DNA of 64,000 bases from Ideonella sp. (GCA_016721465.1 JADKIA010000003.1:1-64000), one strand, 5' to 3'; counted from the stretch's first letter, positions 35,076 to 44,112 are shown. Numbers and translations are program-made. Notes: generated by a model from the sequence alone, not told the origin.

Positions 35076-35648
35076 GTCATTGCTGCCTTGCTGCAACATA
35101 GCTAGGAATTCACCGGACTCGAAGTAGCTTAGAAGTTCAGCAATCATCAGCGAATGCGCAGTTCTAAGCGCTTCCAACTCCTCGAGTTGCAGGCGGATGC
35201 GATCATTCTGCTCGTCGAGATGTGCTGACAGTCGATTGCAATCAGCTAAGGAGTTGAGGTCGACCCCAGCGAGATCAAAGTGAATCAGACGATTGCGTTC
35301 TCTGACGAGGCCTAGCAGCTTCTGCTTTCGTACCCTGGCGTTGTTTGGGTCAGTCTCGATCCCCATTGAAAACGTGATTGAGGGCTCTAGCAAATCAGAC
35401 GGCCCTGTGGCCGCGCTCGGCTTACCGTAGACGTCTGAGTGAAAGTTGTCTGCCAGTTTACCCAGTCCCTTCTTGCTGAGCTTCTTCACTCTTGCCTTGT
35501 GCCTGTCGCTGAAGTTGCTTGGGGTACCGGAGCAGCTCATCGCCGGAATCAGCGACTTAAGGAATGTCTCCAATCTCTGGAAGTTGAAAACATTTCGCCC
35601 GATGCGGCGCAGCGTGGCGTCGCGAATGTCCTTGATGTTCGGTTCCAT
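35070..35648 (-). CDS. HEPN-like helical protein
   Basis: 192 residues from MEPNIKDIRDATLRRIGRNVF. Alpha-helical throughout, with RERNRLIHFDL at about 120-130 giving an R-N-x3-H arrangement as in HEPN ribonucleases, flanked by the long helix LDEQNDRIRLQLEELEALRT. The opening RRIGRNVFNFQRLETFLKSLI resembles helices that start several HEPN-type families. Probable RNase or nucleic-acid-binding effector; single-motif support. Confidence 0.7.
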   Translation of the reverse strand: MEPNIKDIRDATLRRIGRNVFNFQRLETFLKSLIPAMSCSGTPSNFSDRHKARVKKLSKKGLGKLADNFHSDVYGKPSAATGPSDLLEPSITFSMGIETDPNNARVRKQKLLGLVRERNRLIHFDLAGVDLNSLADCNRLSAHLDEQNDRIRLQLEELEALRTAHSLMIAELLSYFESGEFLAMLQQGSNDA

Positions 35649-35654
35649 GGTGAC

Positions 35655-35786
35655 GCCTAACGTTGGAATTGAGCTGCCCGCTGCGGCGTGGCGCCTTGGC
35701 TGACCAAGGGGAAAATGCGCGAAGCGCACCCCTTGGGCAGACGAGGTGCCATGCCGTAGCGGGTCAGCTCGAATGACGGGTTAGGC
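35655..35786 (-). other. attC site, family D variant (132 nt)
   Basis: Arm GAGCTGCCCGCTGCGGCG; stem GGCTGACCAAGGGG with GCGCGAAGCGC apex. Belongs to the 35793 gene. Confidence 0.92.
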
Positions 35787-35792
35787 CGCACT

Positions 35793-36224
35793 TTAGCGCT
35801 TGAGTGTTGCCTTGATTTCGAAGTAGCCAGCAACACGGGCAAAACCCACTTCTGTCGAGTGAAGGCTGACTATGGTGTTCTTTTCGCGTTCGTAGTGAGC
35901 AAGCGTTCCGGTAAGACGCTGGTTGAAGCTCGAATAGGAGCAACCCGAGGCCATTACATCAAGGTTCAGAATTGATGGGACAACGCCCGGTGTAGCCAGC
36001 CCAACGAACTTACACCCATTCTCCGAACTCGCCGCTAAGACCTTGCCGCCCGGCTGGACAACGATTGTGAATGCAACAACCGAGTGGCCTGCTGCATCCG
36101 GCTTTCCGCGAACAGTAGCGTTGTATTGGGCTTGACCACGCCACTCGCCAAAGACCGAACCACTTTGTGCGATCGCAGACGAGGCGAGTACCGGCACCAG
36201 CGCAAAGAGGATTTGTGGCTTCAT
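35793..36224 (-). CDS. Exported protein of unknown function
   Basis: 143 residues with a signal peptide MKPQILFALVPVLASSAIAQ (cleavage near 19-20). The mature part is beta-rich (GEWRGQAQYNATVRG, HSVVAFTIVVQPGGKVLAAS, CSYSSFNQRLTGTLAHYE) with two cysteines, resembling small periplasmic lipocalin- or immunoglobulin-like folds. No family recognised. The start is 23 nt after the attC core. Confidence 0.75.
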   Translation of the reverse strand: MKPQILFALVPVLASSAIAQSGSVFGEWRGQAQYNATVRGKPDAAGHSVVAFTIVVQPGGKVLAASSENGCKFVGLATPGVVPSILNLDVMASGCSYSSFNQRLTGTLAHYEREKNTIVSLHSTEVGFARVAGYFEIKATLKR

Positions 36225-36247
36225 GGCGAGGGATCCTACTTGGTGCG

Positions 36248-36376
36248 GCCTAACGTTCGAGTTAACCGGCCCGCGGAGGCGAGCGCCGTAAGCCCGGGCT
36301 GAGATGATGCACCATGTGCCTCAGGCCGGGCTTACGGCGCTTGCCGTAGCGGGTCCGGTTGAACGAGTTGTTAGGC
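36248..36376 (-). other. attC site, family G (129 nt)
   Basis: Arm GTTCGAGTTAACCGGCCC; apical GATGATGCACCATGTGCC. The right arm is unusual (GAACGAGTT). R'' ends the 36371 gene. Confidence 0.9.
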
Positions 36377-36871
36377 CGCACTTGGCGCCGCGGCAAGAGC
36401 CCTCCCGGGCAACCAGCAAGCCATTCGCGTGGCTACGGCGCCGCCCCGGAGGAAGGGCTCCGAGATGGGGTAGAAGCCCAGAGCCTTGTACGCGGCTACG
36501 GCGTAGGGTGAGGAGTTGAGCTCGACGGTCTTTACCTCAGGGAATCGCTCTTCGAGGCGTGCACGCGCCGACTCCCACAAGGAGCGCCCGATTCCCTTGC
36601 CCAAGTGGCCCGGAGCCACAAAGCAGAGTTGAACGAGCGTTGGGCGAGGCAGCAAGATCACGCCGAGGATGCTGCCCGCTTGCTCATGCACCAAGACAAT
36701 GACCGATTCAGCAATTCGAGCGGCAAGCTTCTCGGCCGAGGTATCTGTGAGCAGCGTCTCCTGAGCAACCAGTTCCCAGTCGACGGCGACATGTGCTCGA
36801 AAACTTGCATGGACCAGTTCGGATATCGCTGGGGCGTCTTCAGGCGTTGCATCGCGAATGGGCAGGTTCAT
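36371..36871 (-). CDS. GNAT-family N-acetyltransferase
   Basis: 166 residues from MNLPIRDATPEDAPAISELV. Classical GNAT layout: the N-terminal RDATPEDAPAI helix, strand LVQLCFVAPGHLGKGIGRSLWESA (split around 79-102) with acetyl-CoA loop GHLGKGIGRSL, then AVAAYKALGFYPI. Substrate unknown. IS copy 5 is inserted about 33 bp upstream of the start, inside the neighbouring attC core, so this gene has been cut off from its former upstream neighbour. Confidence 0.87.
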   Translation of the reverse strand: MNLPIRDATPEDAPAISELVHASFRAHVAVDWELVAQETLLTDTSAEKLAARIAESVIVLVHEQAGSILGVILLPRPTLVQLCFVAPGHLGKGIGRSLWESARARLEERFPEVKTVELNSSPYAVAAYKALGFYPISEPFLRGGAVATRMACWLPGRALAAAPSAA

Positions 36872-36907
36872 GTGCGTGGTGAGCTGCTGTGTCCGTGTGC
36901 GGCCTAA

Positions 36908-38071
36908 GGCAACGCTGAACAAGCACCCCTTGCAAGGTGAGTCAGCGGCCATGATTTCGGGATGCGGGAAGTCATGATTGTGGCGATCGGTTTCCAGGCC
37001 CACCGGGCCTTGCGAACGGGTCTTTCGACCCTGTTTTCGTCCTCATGGACGCACCCGTGCCATCAGCCGCGTTCGCGACATGAAGATGTTGGCCAGCGCC
37101 AGCGCCGTGAAGCGCGAGTGGCGTTCTTGGCCAAGCCCCGGTTGCGTGTCTTGCTGAAGCCCCACAGCCGCTTGACCACACCGAAGACATGTTCAACCCG
37201 CGCTCGAATCTTGGACTTCTCGTGGTTTCTCGCCCACTTGGCTTCGTCGACCTCGCCGCCGCGCCTGCGCACGCGCTCGTTGGTCAGGTCCTTCGCCTTG
37301 GGCGCCTTGCTTTGAATCAGCTCGCGCTGGCCCGAATACGCGCTGTCGCCGTACACGCGCTGCTCGTCGCCGTGCAGCAGGTCCGGCAGGGGATGCTTGT
37401 CGTGCACGTTGGCCGCCGTCACCACGGCGCTGTGAGTCAGGCCCGTCTTGCTGTCCACGCCAATGTGCAGCTTCATCCCGAAGTACCACTGCTGGCCCTT
37501 CTTGGTCTGGTGCATCTCGGGGTCGCGCGCCTTGTCCGCGTTCTTCGTCGAGCTGGGTGCCCCGATGATGGTTGCGTCCACGATCGTGCCCTTGCCCACC
37601 TTCACACCCTTGGCCTGCAGCACCTCGCCTACCTTGGCGAACAGCTGCTCGCCCAGCTTGTGCTCGCCCAGCAGGCGTCGGAACTTCAGCAGCGTCGTTC
37701 CGTCGGGCACCCGCTCGCGACCCAGATCGATGCCCACGAAGCGCCGCAAGCTCGTGCTGTCGAGCAGCGCCTCCTCGCAGGCTTCATCGGCCAGGTTGAA
37801 CCAGTGCTGCACGAAGTGCATCCGCAGCATCCGCTCCAGCCCGATGGGCGGGCGTCCGCCTTCGCCCTTGGGGTAATGCGGCTCGATCACTTCGCACAGC
37901 TGCGCCCAGGGCACGATCGCCTCCATCGTCTGAAGGAACACGTCGCGTTTGGTCGGCTTGCGGTATTGTTCAAATGCGGCTTGCTGATCGGCGGCCATGG
38001 CGAGTGTTTGCTGCTTCATACGTAGTTAACGTGTTAGCCATCTATTCGTTGACGGCTTTTTCAGCATTGCC
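36908..38071 (-). mobile_element. IS5-family insertion sequence, copy 5
   Basis: 1164 bp, flanked by CTAA (36904-36907 and 38072-38075). Inserted in the R' core of a family A attC, exactly as copy 2. Confidence 0.95.
37063..38019 (-). pseudogene. IS5-family transposase with altered C-terminus
   Basis: Reads identically to copy 4 up to GLAKNATRA. A 1-bp loss near 37110 (GAAGCGCGAG for GAACGCGCGAG) then replaces the last ~20 residues with SRRWRWPTSSCRERG. All three catalytic acidic residues are upstream of the change. There is also a TRYRG-to-TRNRG substitution. Activity is doubtful but not excluded. Confidence 0.85.
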
Positions 38072-38174
38072 CTAACGTGGGAGTTGAGCTGCCCGGAGCA
38101 GCGTGGTGCATTTGGCCCAGAATGAAATGAGGGCCAAATGCGCCACGCTGTGGAGGGTCAGCTCGAATGACGGG

Positions 38175-38603
38175 TTAGGCCTCTCTGCTCGGGCGCCACT
38201 TTGGATAGCCTTCGCCCCATGTGAATTCAGGGAGTGATTCGACAAAGGCTTCATGGTCGCGCGGATCGCTAAAGTAGAACTCGCAATAGCCGAAGTTGTA
38301 TTCGGTCTTGGCGTACCAGTGTGATGTCCACTTGCCTGCATGGGCGTGGTCAGTTTCGTCCCAGCACACCCTGTACTCCGAATCACGCTGCAAGCACGGA
38401 CCGTCCTTCGGGCCAATTATCTGCCAGCACCATCGCTCCGCAAAGTCGAGCTCTGGGTAGGCTAGCTGAAGCATCGTGAAATGGGGAAAGCGCTGTACGT
38501 ACGCTTGCCTGTCGCGTTCTTCCCTACTTGCGGCCTCGGTGCCTAGCCCTTCGCCTGCAAGGTACGCCTCAAACGAAGATTGAACGAGCGTTCTGTGACT
38601 CAC
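38175..38603 (-). CDS. Conserved protein of unknown function
   Basis: 142 residues with a GTG start (GTG AGT CAC). Rich in aromatic residues and histidines: LDFAERWCWQIIG, GKWTSHWYAKTEYNFGYCEFYF, TWGEGYPKW. The spacing suggests a compact soluble fold. I recognise no family. The stop lies in R''; 42 nt separate the start from the next attC core. Confidence 0.72.
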   Translation of the reverse strand: MSHRTLVQSSFEAYLAGEGLGTEAASREERDRQAYVQRFPHFTMLQLAYPELDFAERWCWQIIGPKDGPCLQRDSEYRVCWDETDHAHAGKWTSHWYAKTEYNFGYCEFYFSDPRDHEAFVESLPEFTWGEGYPKWRPSREA

Positions 38604-38644
38604 GATCTGGCGATGGAGAGGTTGGAGCTGAGGTGTACTGAGAG

Positions 38645-38755
38645 GCCTAACGTGGGAATTGAGCTGCCCGGAGCAGCGTGGTGCATTTGGCCCAGAATGA
38701 AATGAGGGCCAAAGGCGCCACGCTGTGGAGGGTCAGCTCGAATGACGGGTTAGGC
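38645..38755 (-). other. attC site, family A
   Basis: 111 nt. Belongs to the 38757 gene. Confidence 0.93.
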
Positions 38756-38756
38756 A

Positions 38757-39287
38757 TCACATCGCCCTCCCAGTTGATGTCGCCACTTTGTGTGCGACCT
38801 TCTCTTTGAGCATTCCTGCAAATGCCTCAAAGTCATCTCGGGAGGACATCTGGAACTCTTCCACATGCAGGAGGCCGGCCCTGTGACGGACCTTCAAGAC
38901 GCGATCCTGGCCCACTTGGGTGATTTGAATCTCCGACACGCTCCTGTACGGAATCACCTGTTCATACGAAGAGAGTATCCATCGCGACGCCGGAGCTAAG
39001 AGGTAGGACTCATGAAGTTCTAGGCGGCGAGGAGATGACTTCCTCCTTGTGAGTGCCATTGTGAATATGACTGCGCCAGCGACGTTTACGACGAATACGC
39101 ACCAATAGAAGATCGTGGCGCCTTCAGGATCTAGTCTCACTGCCCGTTGAATAACTAAGCCTCGCTCGTTTGTAAAGGCGAGGTGACCAAGCAAGAGCGC
39201 GCCGATGACTGACACGGCGATCATCTTCACCAGTGTGCCAACGCGACTCGTGTATGAAAACAGTCGGGGCGACTCTGCCATAGTCAT
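38757..39287 (-). CDS. Two-TM protein with PH-like C-terminal domain
   Basis: 176 residues. Two transmembrane helices lie at about 18-39 and 58-80, followed by a soluble domain (RRLELHESYLLAP, VIPYRSVSEIQITQVG, VLKVRHRAGLLHVEEFQM, DDFEAFAGMLKEKV). This strand-strand-helix pattern with the IPYRSVSEI signature resembles bacterial PH domains anchored to the membrane. Compare the PH-like cassette at 51854-52258, which has no obvious sequence identity with it. Confidence 0.72.
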   Translation of the reverse strand: MTMAESPRLFSYTSRVGTLVKMIAVSVIGALLLGHLAFTNERGLVIQRAVRLDPEGATIFYWCVFVVNVAGAVIFTMALTRRKSSPRRLELHESYLLAPASRWILSSYEQVIPYRSVSEIQITQVGQDRVLKVRHRAGLLHVEEFQMSSRDDFEAFAGMLKEKVAHKVATSTGRAM

Positions 39288-39301
39288 ACGCCTAGTGTGA
39301 T

Positions 39302-39412
39302 GCCTAACGTTGGAATTGAGCTGCCCGGAGCAGCGTGGCGCGTTTGGCCCAGAATGAAATGAGGGCCAAATGCGCCACGCTGTGGAGGGTCAGCTCGAAT
39401 GACGGGTTAGGC
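39302..39412 (-). other. attC site, family A
   Basis: 111 nt with GTTGGAATTG. Belongs to repeat body 17. Confidence 0.93.
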
Positions 39413-39751
39413 AGCGGCCGGCCTGGGCTTTGGATGACCGCAGAAGCTTGAGGAACCTTGGGCATGGCCTTGAGGTTGCCAGCATTGCCTGATATTGGCA
39501 ATGGCCAGTGCGCGAGGAAGGCATCGGCCGTGAATGCGGAAGTGGAAGTGGTCCGAATGGGCCAAAGGTTTAGGCGATGGCGGACAACGGTGCTTCTTGC
39601 ATTGCCATGGCGAGATGACGGTGGCGGCGCAGCTGACAATTTCAGCCCAGCGAGCGCGCCGGATCGCGAGCCAGACAGCGCTGCAAAGTAGGCGACTTCA
39701 GGATTTGAGCGCACAAACCTTGGCCCGCAATGTATTCGGCTGTTGGCCGCT
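39413..39751 (-). repeat. Non-coding repeat cassette body, copy 17 (339 bp)
   Basis: Close to copy 6; hairpin loop TGATATT with intact CATTGCC / GGCAATG stem. Confidence 0.92.
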
Positions 39752-39883
39752 GCCTAACGTTCGCGGTGAGCTGCCCGCGGAGGCGTGGCGCCTTGGCTGA
39801 CCAAGGGGATGATGCGCGAAGCGCTCCCCTTGGGCAGACGAGGTGCCATGCCGTAGCGGGTCAGCTCAACCAAGGGGTTAGGC
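39752..39883 (-). other. attC site, family E (132 nt)
   Basis: Apical GATGATGCGCGAAGCGC; L'' reads GTTGAGCTG on the minus strand. Belongs to the 40032 small-protein cassette. Confidence 0.9.
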
Positions 39884-40031
39884 GTCGCATTTCGCTGCTC
39901 ATGAAGCGCCACACAAGACCGGGAGGCAGGTGTGGCCTGCATGCCACCTTGTTGATGACTGCAGCGCAAGGCGCTCCGGAGTGCGAGCGTAATAGCGGAC
40001 TCGCCCAGATTGGACTGAAGGCGGACTTCGA

Positions 40032-40193
40032 CTATGCGCGACGCTTCTTGGTCTCCTCTGCAGGTGCCGACTGCTCCTGTGCGGCTTTCGTTGCTCGTGG
40101 CGGCGCAAAGGGAGGAGGGAACCCGACGAAGGCCAGGAAGATCAATATTGGAAGCAGGCAATAGAACAGCGGCCGCTTCCAATTCAGATTCAT
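40032..40193 (-). CDS. Small single-pass membrane protein (53 aa)
   Basis: 53 residues, MNLNWKRPLFYCLLPILIFL at the start: a short cytoplasmic head, one transmembrane helix at about 8-26, then a proline-rich and charged tail (FPPPFAPPRATKAAQEQ ... AEETKKRRA). Starts with ATG and ends TAG. It is the only plausible gene in this cassette, where longer open frames cross the attC and have no protein-like features. About 150 bp of apparently empty sequence follow it and 140 bp precede it. Confidence 0.55.
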   Translation of the reverse strand: MNLNWKRPLFYCLLPILIFLAFVGFPPPFAPPRATKAAQEQSAPAEETKKRRA

Positions 40194-40332
40194 GATCCTG
40201 CGGAACTGAGGTCGGTGTCCAGGTTTTCAAGTGCGCGTTACCTGCGGCATGGTTTCCCACCAAAGGGGCGGCCTCGCGAGAAATGCAGGTCGACCTGAGC
40301 TTTGGGTGTCGAGCCATTGTTGCCTCTGCGAC

Positions 40333-40443
40333 GCCTAACGTGGGAATTGAGCTGCCCGGAACAGCGTGGTGCATTTGGCCCAGAATGAAATGAGGGCCAA
40401 ATGCGCCACGCTGTGGAGGGTCAGCTCGAATGACGGGTTAGGC
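40333..40443 (-). other. attC site, family A
   Basis: 111 nt with CCCGGAACAG. Belongs to the 40481 gene. Confidence 0.93.
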
Positions 40444-40480
40444 GTCGCTGGTTTTGCGTTGCCGCGACTTGTGCACGGCT

Positions 40481-40795
40481 TCACTTGTCCGCGATGATCT
40501 CGTGCGACACATTGTCGACGACTACTGGGCACTCAAGATAGGTAAGAGCGGGATCAGTGCCGTACTTCCCGCGCACGAAAGTCCTCCACTCCTCCGTGTA
40601 AACACGCTCCGCATCTTTGCGGGACTTCCATAGATATATTCCCCCGGCCTTTGAACCGTCTTCCGTGAGGAAGTAGTACTTGCGTATCAGGCCAGGCATG
40701 TTTTGGTACTTCGGGGCCGTGCTGAGGAAGGTCTCTCTGGCCTGCGCCACCGAGATCGGCTCCGGTAGCTTGAACTCTACGAATACGGTAATCAT
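40481..40795 (-). CDS. YdhR-like monooxygenase-fold protein
   Basis: 104 residues, the usual size of the YdhR/ABM ferredoxin-like family. Recognisable elements: ITVFVEFKLPEPIS, FLSTAPKYQNMPGLIRKYYFL (split near 23-43), GGIYLWKSRKDAERVYTEEW and the final ECPVVVDN. Members form dimers and are putative cofactor-free monooxygenases. GGAGG lies 6 nt upstream of the ATG, an unusually good ribosome-binding site for this array. Confidence 0.87.
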   Translation of the reverse strand: MITVFVEFKLPEPISVAQARETFLSTAPKYQNMPGLIRKYYFLTEDGSKAGGIYLWKSRKDAERVYTEEWRTFVRGKYGTDPALTYLECPVVVDNVSHEIIADK

Positions 40796-40833
40796 GAGTG
40801 CCTCCTGCAGAAATTGCCATGAATTCTTGCGAC

Positions 40834-40944
40834 GCCTAACGTGGGAATTGAGCTGCCCGGAGCAGCGTGGTGCGTTTGGCCCAGAATGAAATGAGGGCCA
40901 AAGGCGCCACGCTGTGGAGGGTCAGCTCGAATGACGGGTTAGGC
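40834..40944 (-). other. attC site, family A
   Basis: 111 nt. Belongs to repeat body 18. Confidence 0.93.
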
Positions 40945-41283
40945 AGCGGGCGGCCTCGGTGTTGAAACACTGCGGAATGTTGATGAGCCCTTGGCATGGC
41001 CGTGAGGTTGCCAGCATTGCCTGAGATTGGCAATGGCCTGCGCTCGAGGAAGGCATCGACCTTGAATGCAGCAGTGGAAGTGGCCCGAATGTGCCAAAGG
41101 TCTTGGCGTTGGCGGACAACGGAGCTTCTTACATTGGCCTGGCGAGATGGCGGTGGCGGGGCAGCTGACAATTCCAGCCCAGCGAGCGCGCCGGATCGCG
41201 AGCCAGACAGCGCTGCAAAGTAGGCGACTTCAGGACTTGAGCGCACAAACCTTGGCCCGCAATGTATTCGGCTGTTGGCCGCT
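40945..41283 (-). repeat. Non-coding repeat cassette body, copy 18 (339 bp)
   Basis: Close to copy 9, with GCAGCAGTGGAAG as a private change. Confidence 0.92.
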
Positions 41284-41412
41284 GCCTAACGTTCGAGCTA
41301 AGCGGGCGACGACGGCAGGACGCCAGGCCCGGGCTGGCGAAAATGTACCGCGTACCGCCAGACCGGGCCTGGTGGCCTGCCGTTGGCGCTCCGCTTGAGC
41401 GAGGGGTTAGGC
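41284..41412 (-). other. attC site, family C (129 nt)
   Basis: Apical AAATGTACCGCGTACC. R'' ends the 41407 gene. Confidence 0.92.
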
Positions 41413-41883
41413 CTCACTGGGTTTTGCTGGCCGGAAACTGAGGACCTCTGTGAGGAAGAAGGCCCAAGGGACACAGATCACCGCCGGCAGAAGGAGCATG
41501 CCTGCTGGTACGCCTGAACCCGCACCGAGAGCCATGCTCAACACCAACACTACGGCTGCGAGGATGAATGACCATGCACCCACGAAACCTAGAACTCTTG
41601 GCGCTCCAATATAGGAATGAGGTACGCCCTCACGCTTGGTGGCCTGCAGCCAAATGCGCCGAGCTACAAGTGCCAGCAGGACGTAGGCCAAAACCGCGGA
41701 CAAGAACCGGGGCAGAACGTACCTAAGCATTGGTGGTACGAGGGAGCCAAAAGACGAGAACAAGGCAAAAATGCTGGCCCCAGGGAGAGGAACTCGGACT
41801 ATGGCAAGCAATGAACCCAATAAGCCGAGGGCTGTCGGAATGGCCACAAGGGAGAAGCACAGCCAGTAGGAGAACTTGCGCAT
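41407..41883 (-). CDS. Four-helix membrane protein
   Basis: 158 residues with hydrophobic helices at about 8-30, 36-48, 60-80, 94-116 and 122-145 (four or five). No recognised family. The stop is the TAA in R'' (PSEA, stop) and the ATG lies about 20 nt after the attC core. One of several unrelated small membrane proteins in the array (1728, 17854, 21406, 44225). Confidence 0.75.
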   Translation of the reverse strand: MRKFSYWLCFSLVAIPTALGLLGSLLAIVRVPLPGASIFALFSSFGSLVPPMLRYVLPRFLSAVLAYVLLALVARRIWLQATKREGVPHSYIGAPRVLGFVGAWSFILAAVVLVLSMALGAGSGVPAGMLLLPAVICVPWAFFLTEVLSFRPAKPSEA

Positions 41884-41902
41884 AGGTAGTAGTGATTGTG
41901 AG

Positions 41903-42013
41903 GCCTAACGTGGGAATTGAGCTGCCCGGAGCAGCGTGGCGCGTTTGGCCCAGAATGAAATGAGGGCCAAATGCGCCACGCTGTGGAGGGTCAGCTCGAA
42001 TGACGGGTTAGGC
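41903..42013 (-). other. attC site, family A
   Basis: 111 nt. Belongs to repeat body 19. Confidence 0.93.
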
Positions 42014-42352
42014 AGCGGCCGGCCTGGGCTTTGGATGACCGCAGAAGCTTGAGGAACCTTGGGCATGGCCTTGAGGTTGCCAGCATTGCCTGCGATTGGC
42101 AATGGCCAGTGCGCGAGGTAGGCATGGGCCTTGAATGCAGAAGTGGACGTGGCCCGAATGAGCCAAATGTCTTGGCGTTGGCGAACCACGGGGCTTCTTA
42201 TATTGCCCTGGCGAGATGACGGTGGCGGCGCAGCTGACAATTCCAGCCCAGCGAGCGCGCCGGATCGCGAGGCAGGCAGCGTTGCAAAGTAGGCGACCTC
42301 AGGATTTGAGCGCACATACCTTGGCCCGCAATGTATTCGGCTGTTGGCCGCT
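42014..42352 (-). repeat. Non-coding repeat cassette body, copy 19 (339 bp)
   Basis: Right two-thirds resemble copy 25 (GAATGAGCCAAATGTC, GCAAAGTAGGCGACC). Confidence 0.92.
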
Positions 42353-42466
42353 GCCTAACGTTGGAGTTGAGGCGCGTGCAACGGCATTGGCCCGCGAGGC
42401 GCAAGATGAACTACAGCGCCTCGCGGGCCAATGCCGTTGTACGTCGCCTCGAACGAGAGGTTAGGC
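42353..42466 (-). other. attC site, family F (114 nt)
   Basis: Stem CGGCATTGGCCCGCGAGGCGC; arm GTTGGAGTTGAGGCGCG. R'' ends the 42461 gene. Confidence 0.92.
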
Positions 42467-43111
42467 AGCACTGGCGCGCCAGCCGCTTTGCGCTGCCTCA
42501 GTTGCGGAGTACGCTGCTCCACGGAAATGCTCCATCGCTTCGCACCGGTCGCAGAGCGCCTGTAGGGTTGGATGCTCTGAGGGCAAGATGAGCCCGGCAT
42601 GCTTCTCGCGGAGGTAGGTAATTGCGATCGCCGCGGTCAAATCTGCGCGGGTGAACCCGGAGCCGCAGAACCAGGGCGAGGCTGAAAGGGCCTCCAGCCA
42701 GTCGAGCGCCGACCTGATCTGCCTCTCTGTGCGTGCGACGACGCTCGGGTCTTGCTTGTCCGCGCTACGGCGGGCGAACTCGTAGCCTCGCTCATACAGC
42801 TTCTCGCATAGACCAACCGCGACAGCCTCCATCCGCAATACCTCCCGCCGCGCGGGCTCTGCTGCCGGAACCAGGCGCTTCTCCGGTGCGGCCAAACCGT
42901 CGAGATATTCGAGAATGAATCGACTGTCGAACAGACTTTCTCCGTCATCTAGCGTGAGAATCGGAACCTTTCCCAGCGGATTGAGTGCGAGCACGGCATC
43001 GAAGTCCCGGAATACCGAGAGAACCCTGCGCTCAAAGGGTTCGCCGTAGTGATTGAGGGCCACGGCTACACGCCGGACAAAGGGGGAGTCGTATTGACCG
43101 ATGAGGACCAC
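42461..43111 (-). CDS. Glutathione S-transferase
   Basis: 216 residues. The N-terminal thioredoxin-fold domain shows GQYDSPFVRRVAVALNHYG (5-23) and LNPLGKVPILTLDDGESLFDSRFILEYLD (split 43-71), where KVPIL carries the cis-Pro and ESLFDSR the glutathione contact (usual SxxI/ESR). The all-helical C-terminal domain ends FTRADLTAAIAITYL. Likely conjugates glutathione to electrophiles in the cytosol. The start is GTG. A complete housekeeping-type enzyme in a cassette is notable. Confidence 0.92.
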   Translation of the reverse strand: MVLIGQYDSPFVRRVAVALNHYGEPFERRVLSVFRDFDAVLALNPLGKVPILTLDDGESLFDSRFILEYLDGLAAPEKRLVPAAEPARREVLRMEAVAVGLCEKLYERGYEFARRSADKQDPSVVARTERQIRSALDWLEALSASPWFCGSGFTRADLTAAIAITYLREKHAGLILPSEHPTLQALCDRCEAMEHFRGAAYSATEAAQSGWRASAA

Positions 43112-43127
43112 AGTGCTTCCTTGTGCT

Positions 43128-43238
43128 GCCTAACGTGGGAATTGAGCTGCCCGGGGCAGCGTGGTGCATTTGGCCCAGAATGAAATGAGGGCCAAATGCG
43201 CCACGCTGTGGAGGGTCAGCTCGAATGACGGGTTAGGC
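43128..43238 (-). other. attC site, family A
   Basis: 111 nt with CCCGGGGCAG. Belongs to repeat body 20. Confidence 0.93.
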
Positions 43239-43577
43239 AACGGCCGGCCTGGGCTTTGGAAGACCGCAGAAGCTTGAAAGACCATGAACATGGCCTTGAG
43301 GTTGCCAGCATTGCCTGCGATTGGCAATGGCCTGCGCTCGCGGATGGGATGGGCCTTGAACGCGGAAGTGAAAGTTGACCGAATGGGCCAAAGGTCTAGG
43401 CGTTGGCGGACAACGGGGTTTCTGGCATTGCCATGGCGAGATGACGGTGGCGGCGCAGCTGGCAATTCGAGCCCAGCGAGCGCACCAGAACGCGAACCAG
43501 ACCGCGCTGCAACGAACGAGGCTTTAGAGACTAAACGCACAAGCTTCGGCCCGAAATGCATTTGGCTGTTGGCCGCT
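43239..43577 (-). repeat. Non-coding repeat cassette body, copy 20 (339 bp)
   Basis: Begins ACGGCCGGCC rather than AGCGGCC, so its left terminal repeat has one mismatch. Middle shared with copy 7 (CGGATGGGATGG). Confidence 0.92.
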
Positions 43578-43709
43578 GCCTAACGTTGGAATTGAGCTGC
43601 TCGTGGAGGCGTGGCGCCTTGACCAGACAAGGGGACAATGCGCGAAGCGCACCCCTTGGATGGGCGAGGTGCCATGCCGGAGCGAGTCAGCTCGAATGAC
43701 GGGTTAGGC
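43578..43709 (-). other. attC site, family D (132 nt)
   Basis: Apical GACAATGCGCGAAGCGCACC. Belongs to the 43713 gene. Confidence 0.92.
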
Positions 43710-43712
43710 AAC

Positions 43713-44087
43713 TCAGTTCGCCTCGCTGCGTGATTCCGCGTGCCATTGACGCTTGCTCTCGGGTAGAAGGAGAGGAACAGCAAATTGAACACGACTGACG
43801 GTTGATTCTTTTGACGAAATCTCACCTTTGGCGCCAAACTGTATTGCGAAGACCTTTACACCTCCACCTCCTTCGGCCTTGTCGGCGTCTTCGGCAGTGA
43901 TTGCAACATCAAAGTCTACGATCGTGGACTTGAGCCTGGCACTGGCAGCAAAGCGAGCGTGCTCTGCATATTTGTGTCCGCCGTCCCCTGACGGTACGAC
44001 GAACGCCCCACCATTCGACTCTTGCGCATCTCGCACACCGTCTACGATTTGGGTCAGTACTTCTTTGATGAATTCGCGCAGTTGCAT
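43713..44087 (-). CDS. Conserved small protein, VDFDVA / SRVQFAVP type
   Basis: 124 residues. N-terminal amphipathic helix MQLREFIKEVLTQIVDGVRDAQ, then a beta region with STIVDFDVAITAEDAD and the C-terminal TVSRVQFAVPLLLP. I have seen this pattern in a widespread family of unknown function, sometimes near trypsin-like or effector-associated proteins. There is no catalytic motif. The array's trypsin-like protease (45489-46262) is three cassettes away, which may be coincidence. Confidence 0.7.
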   Translation of the reverse strand: MQLREFIKEVLTQIVDGVRDAQESNGGAFVVPSGDGGHKYAEHARFAASARLKSTIVDFDVAITAEDADKAEGGGGVKVFAIQFGAKGEISSKESTVSRVQFAVPLLLPESKRQWHAESRSEAN

Positions 44088-44112
44088 AGGTTCTCCGTCG
44101 CATTGATGAGTT

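Larger units (their letters stand above)
36902..38180 (-). other. attC site, family A, interrupted by IS copy 5
   Basis: GCCTAA at 36902-36907 and CTAACGTGGG... at 38072-38180 are the two halves. It has GAGTTGAG in place of GAATTGAG. Belongs to the 38175 gene. Confidence 0.9.
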
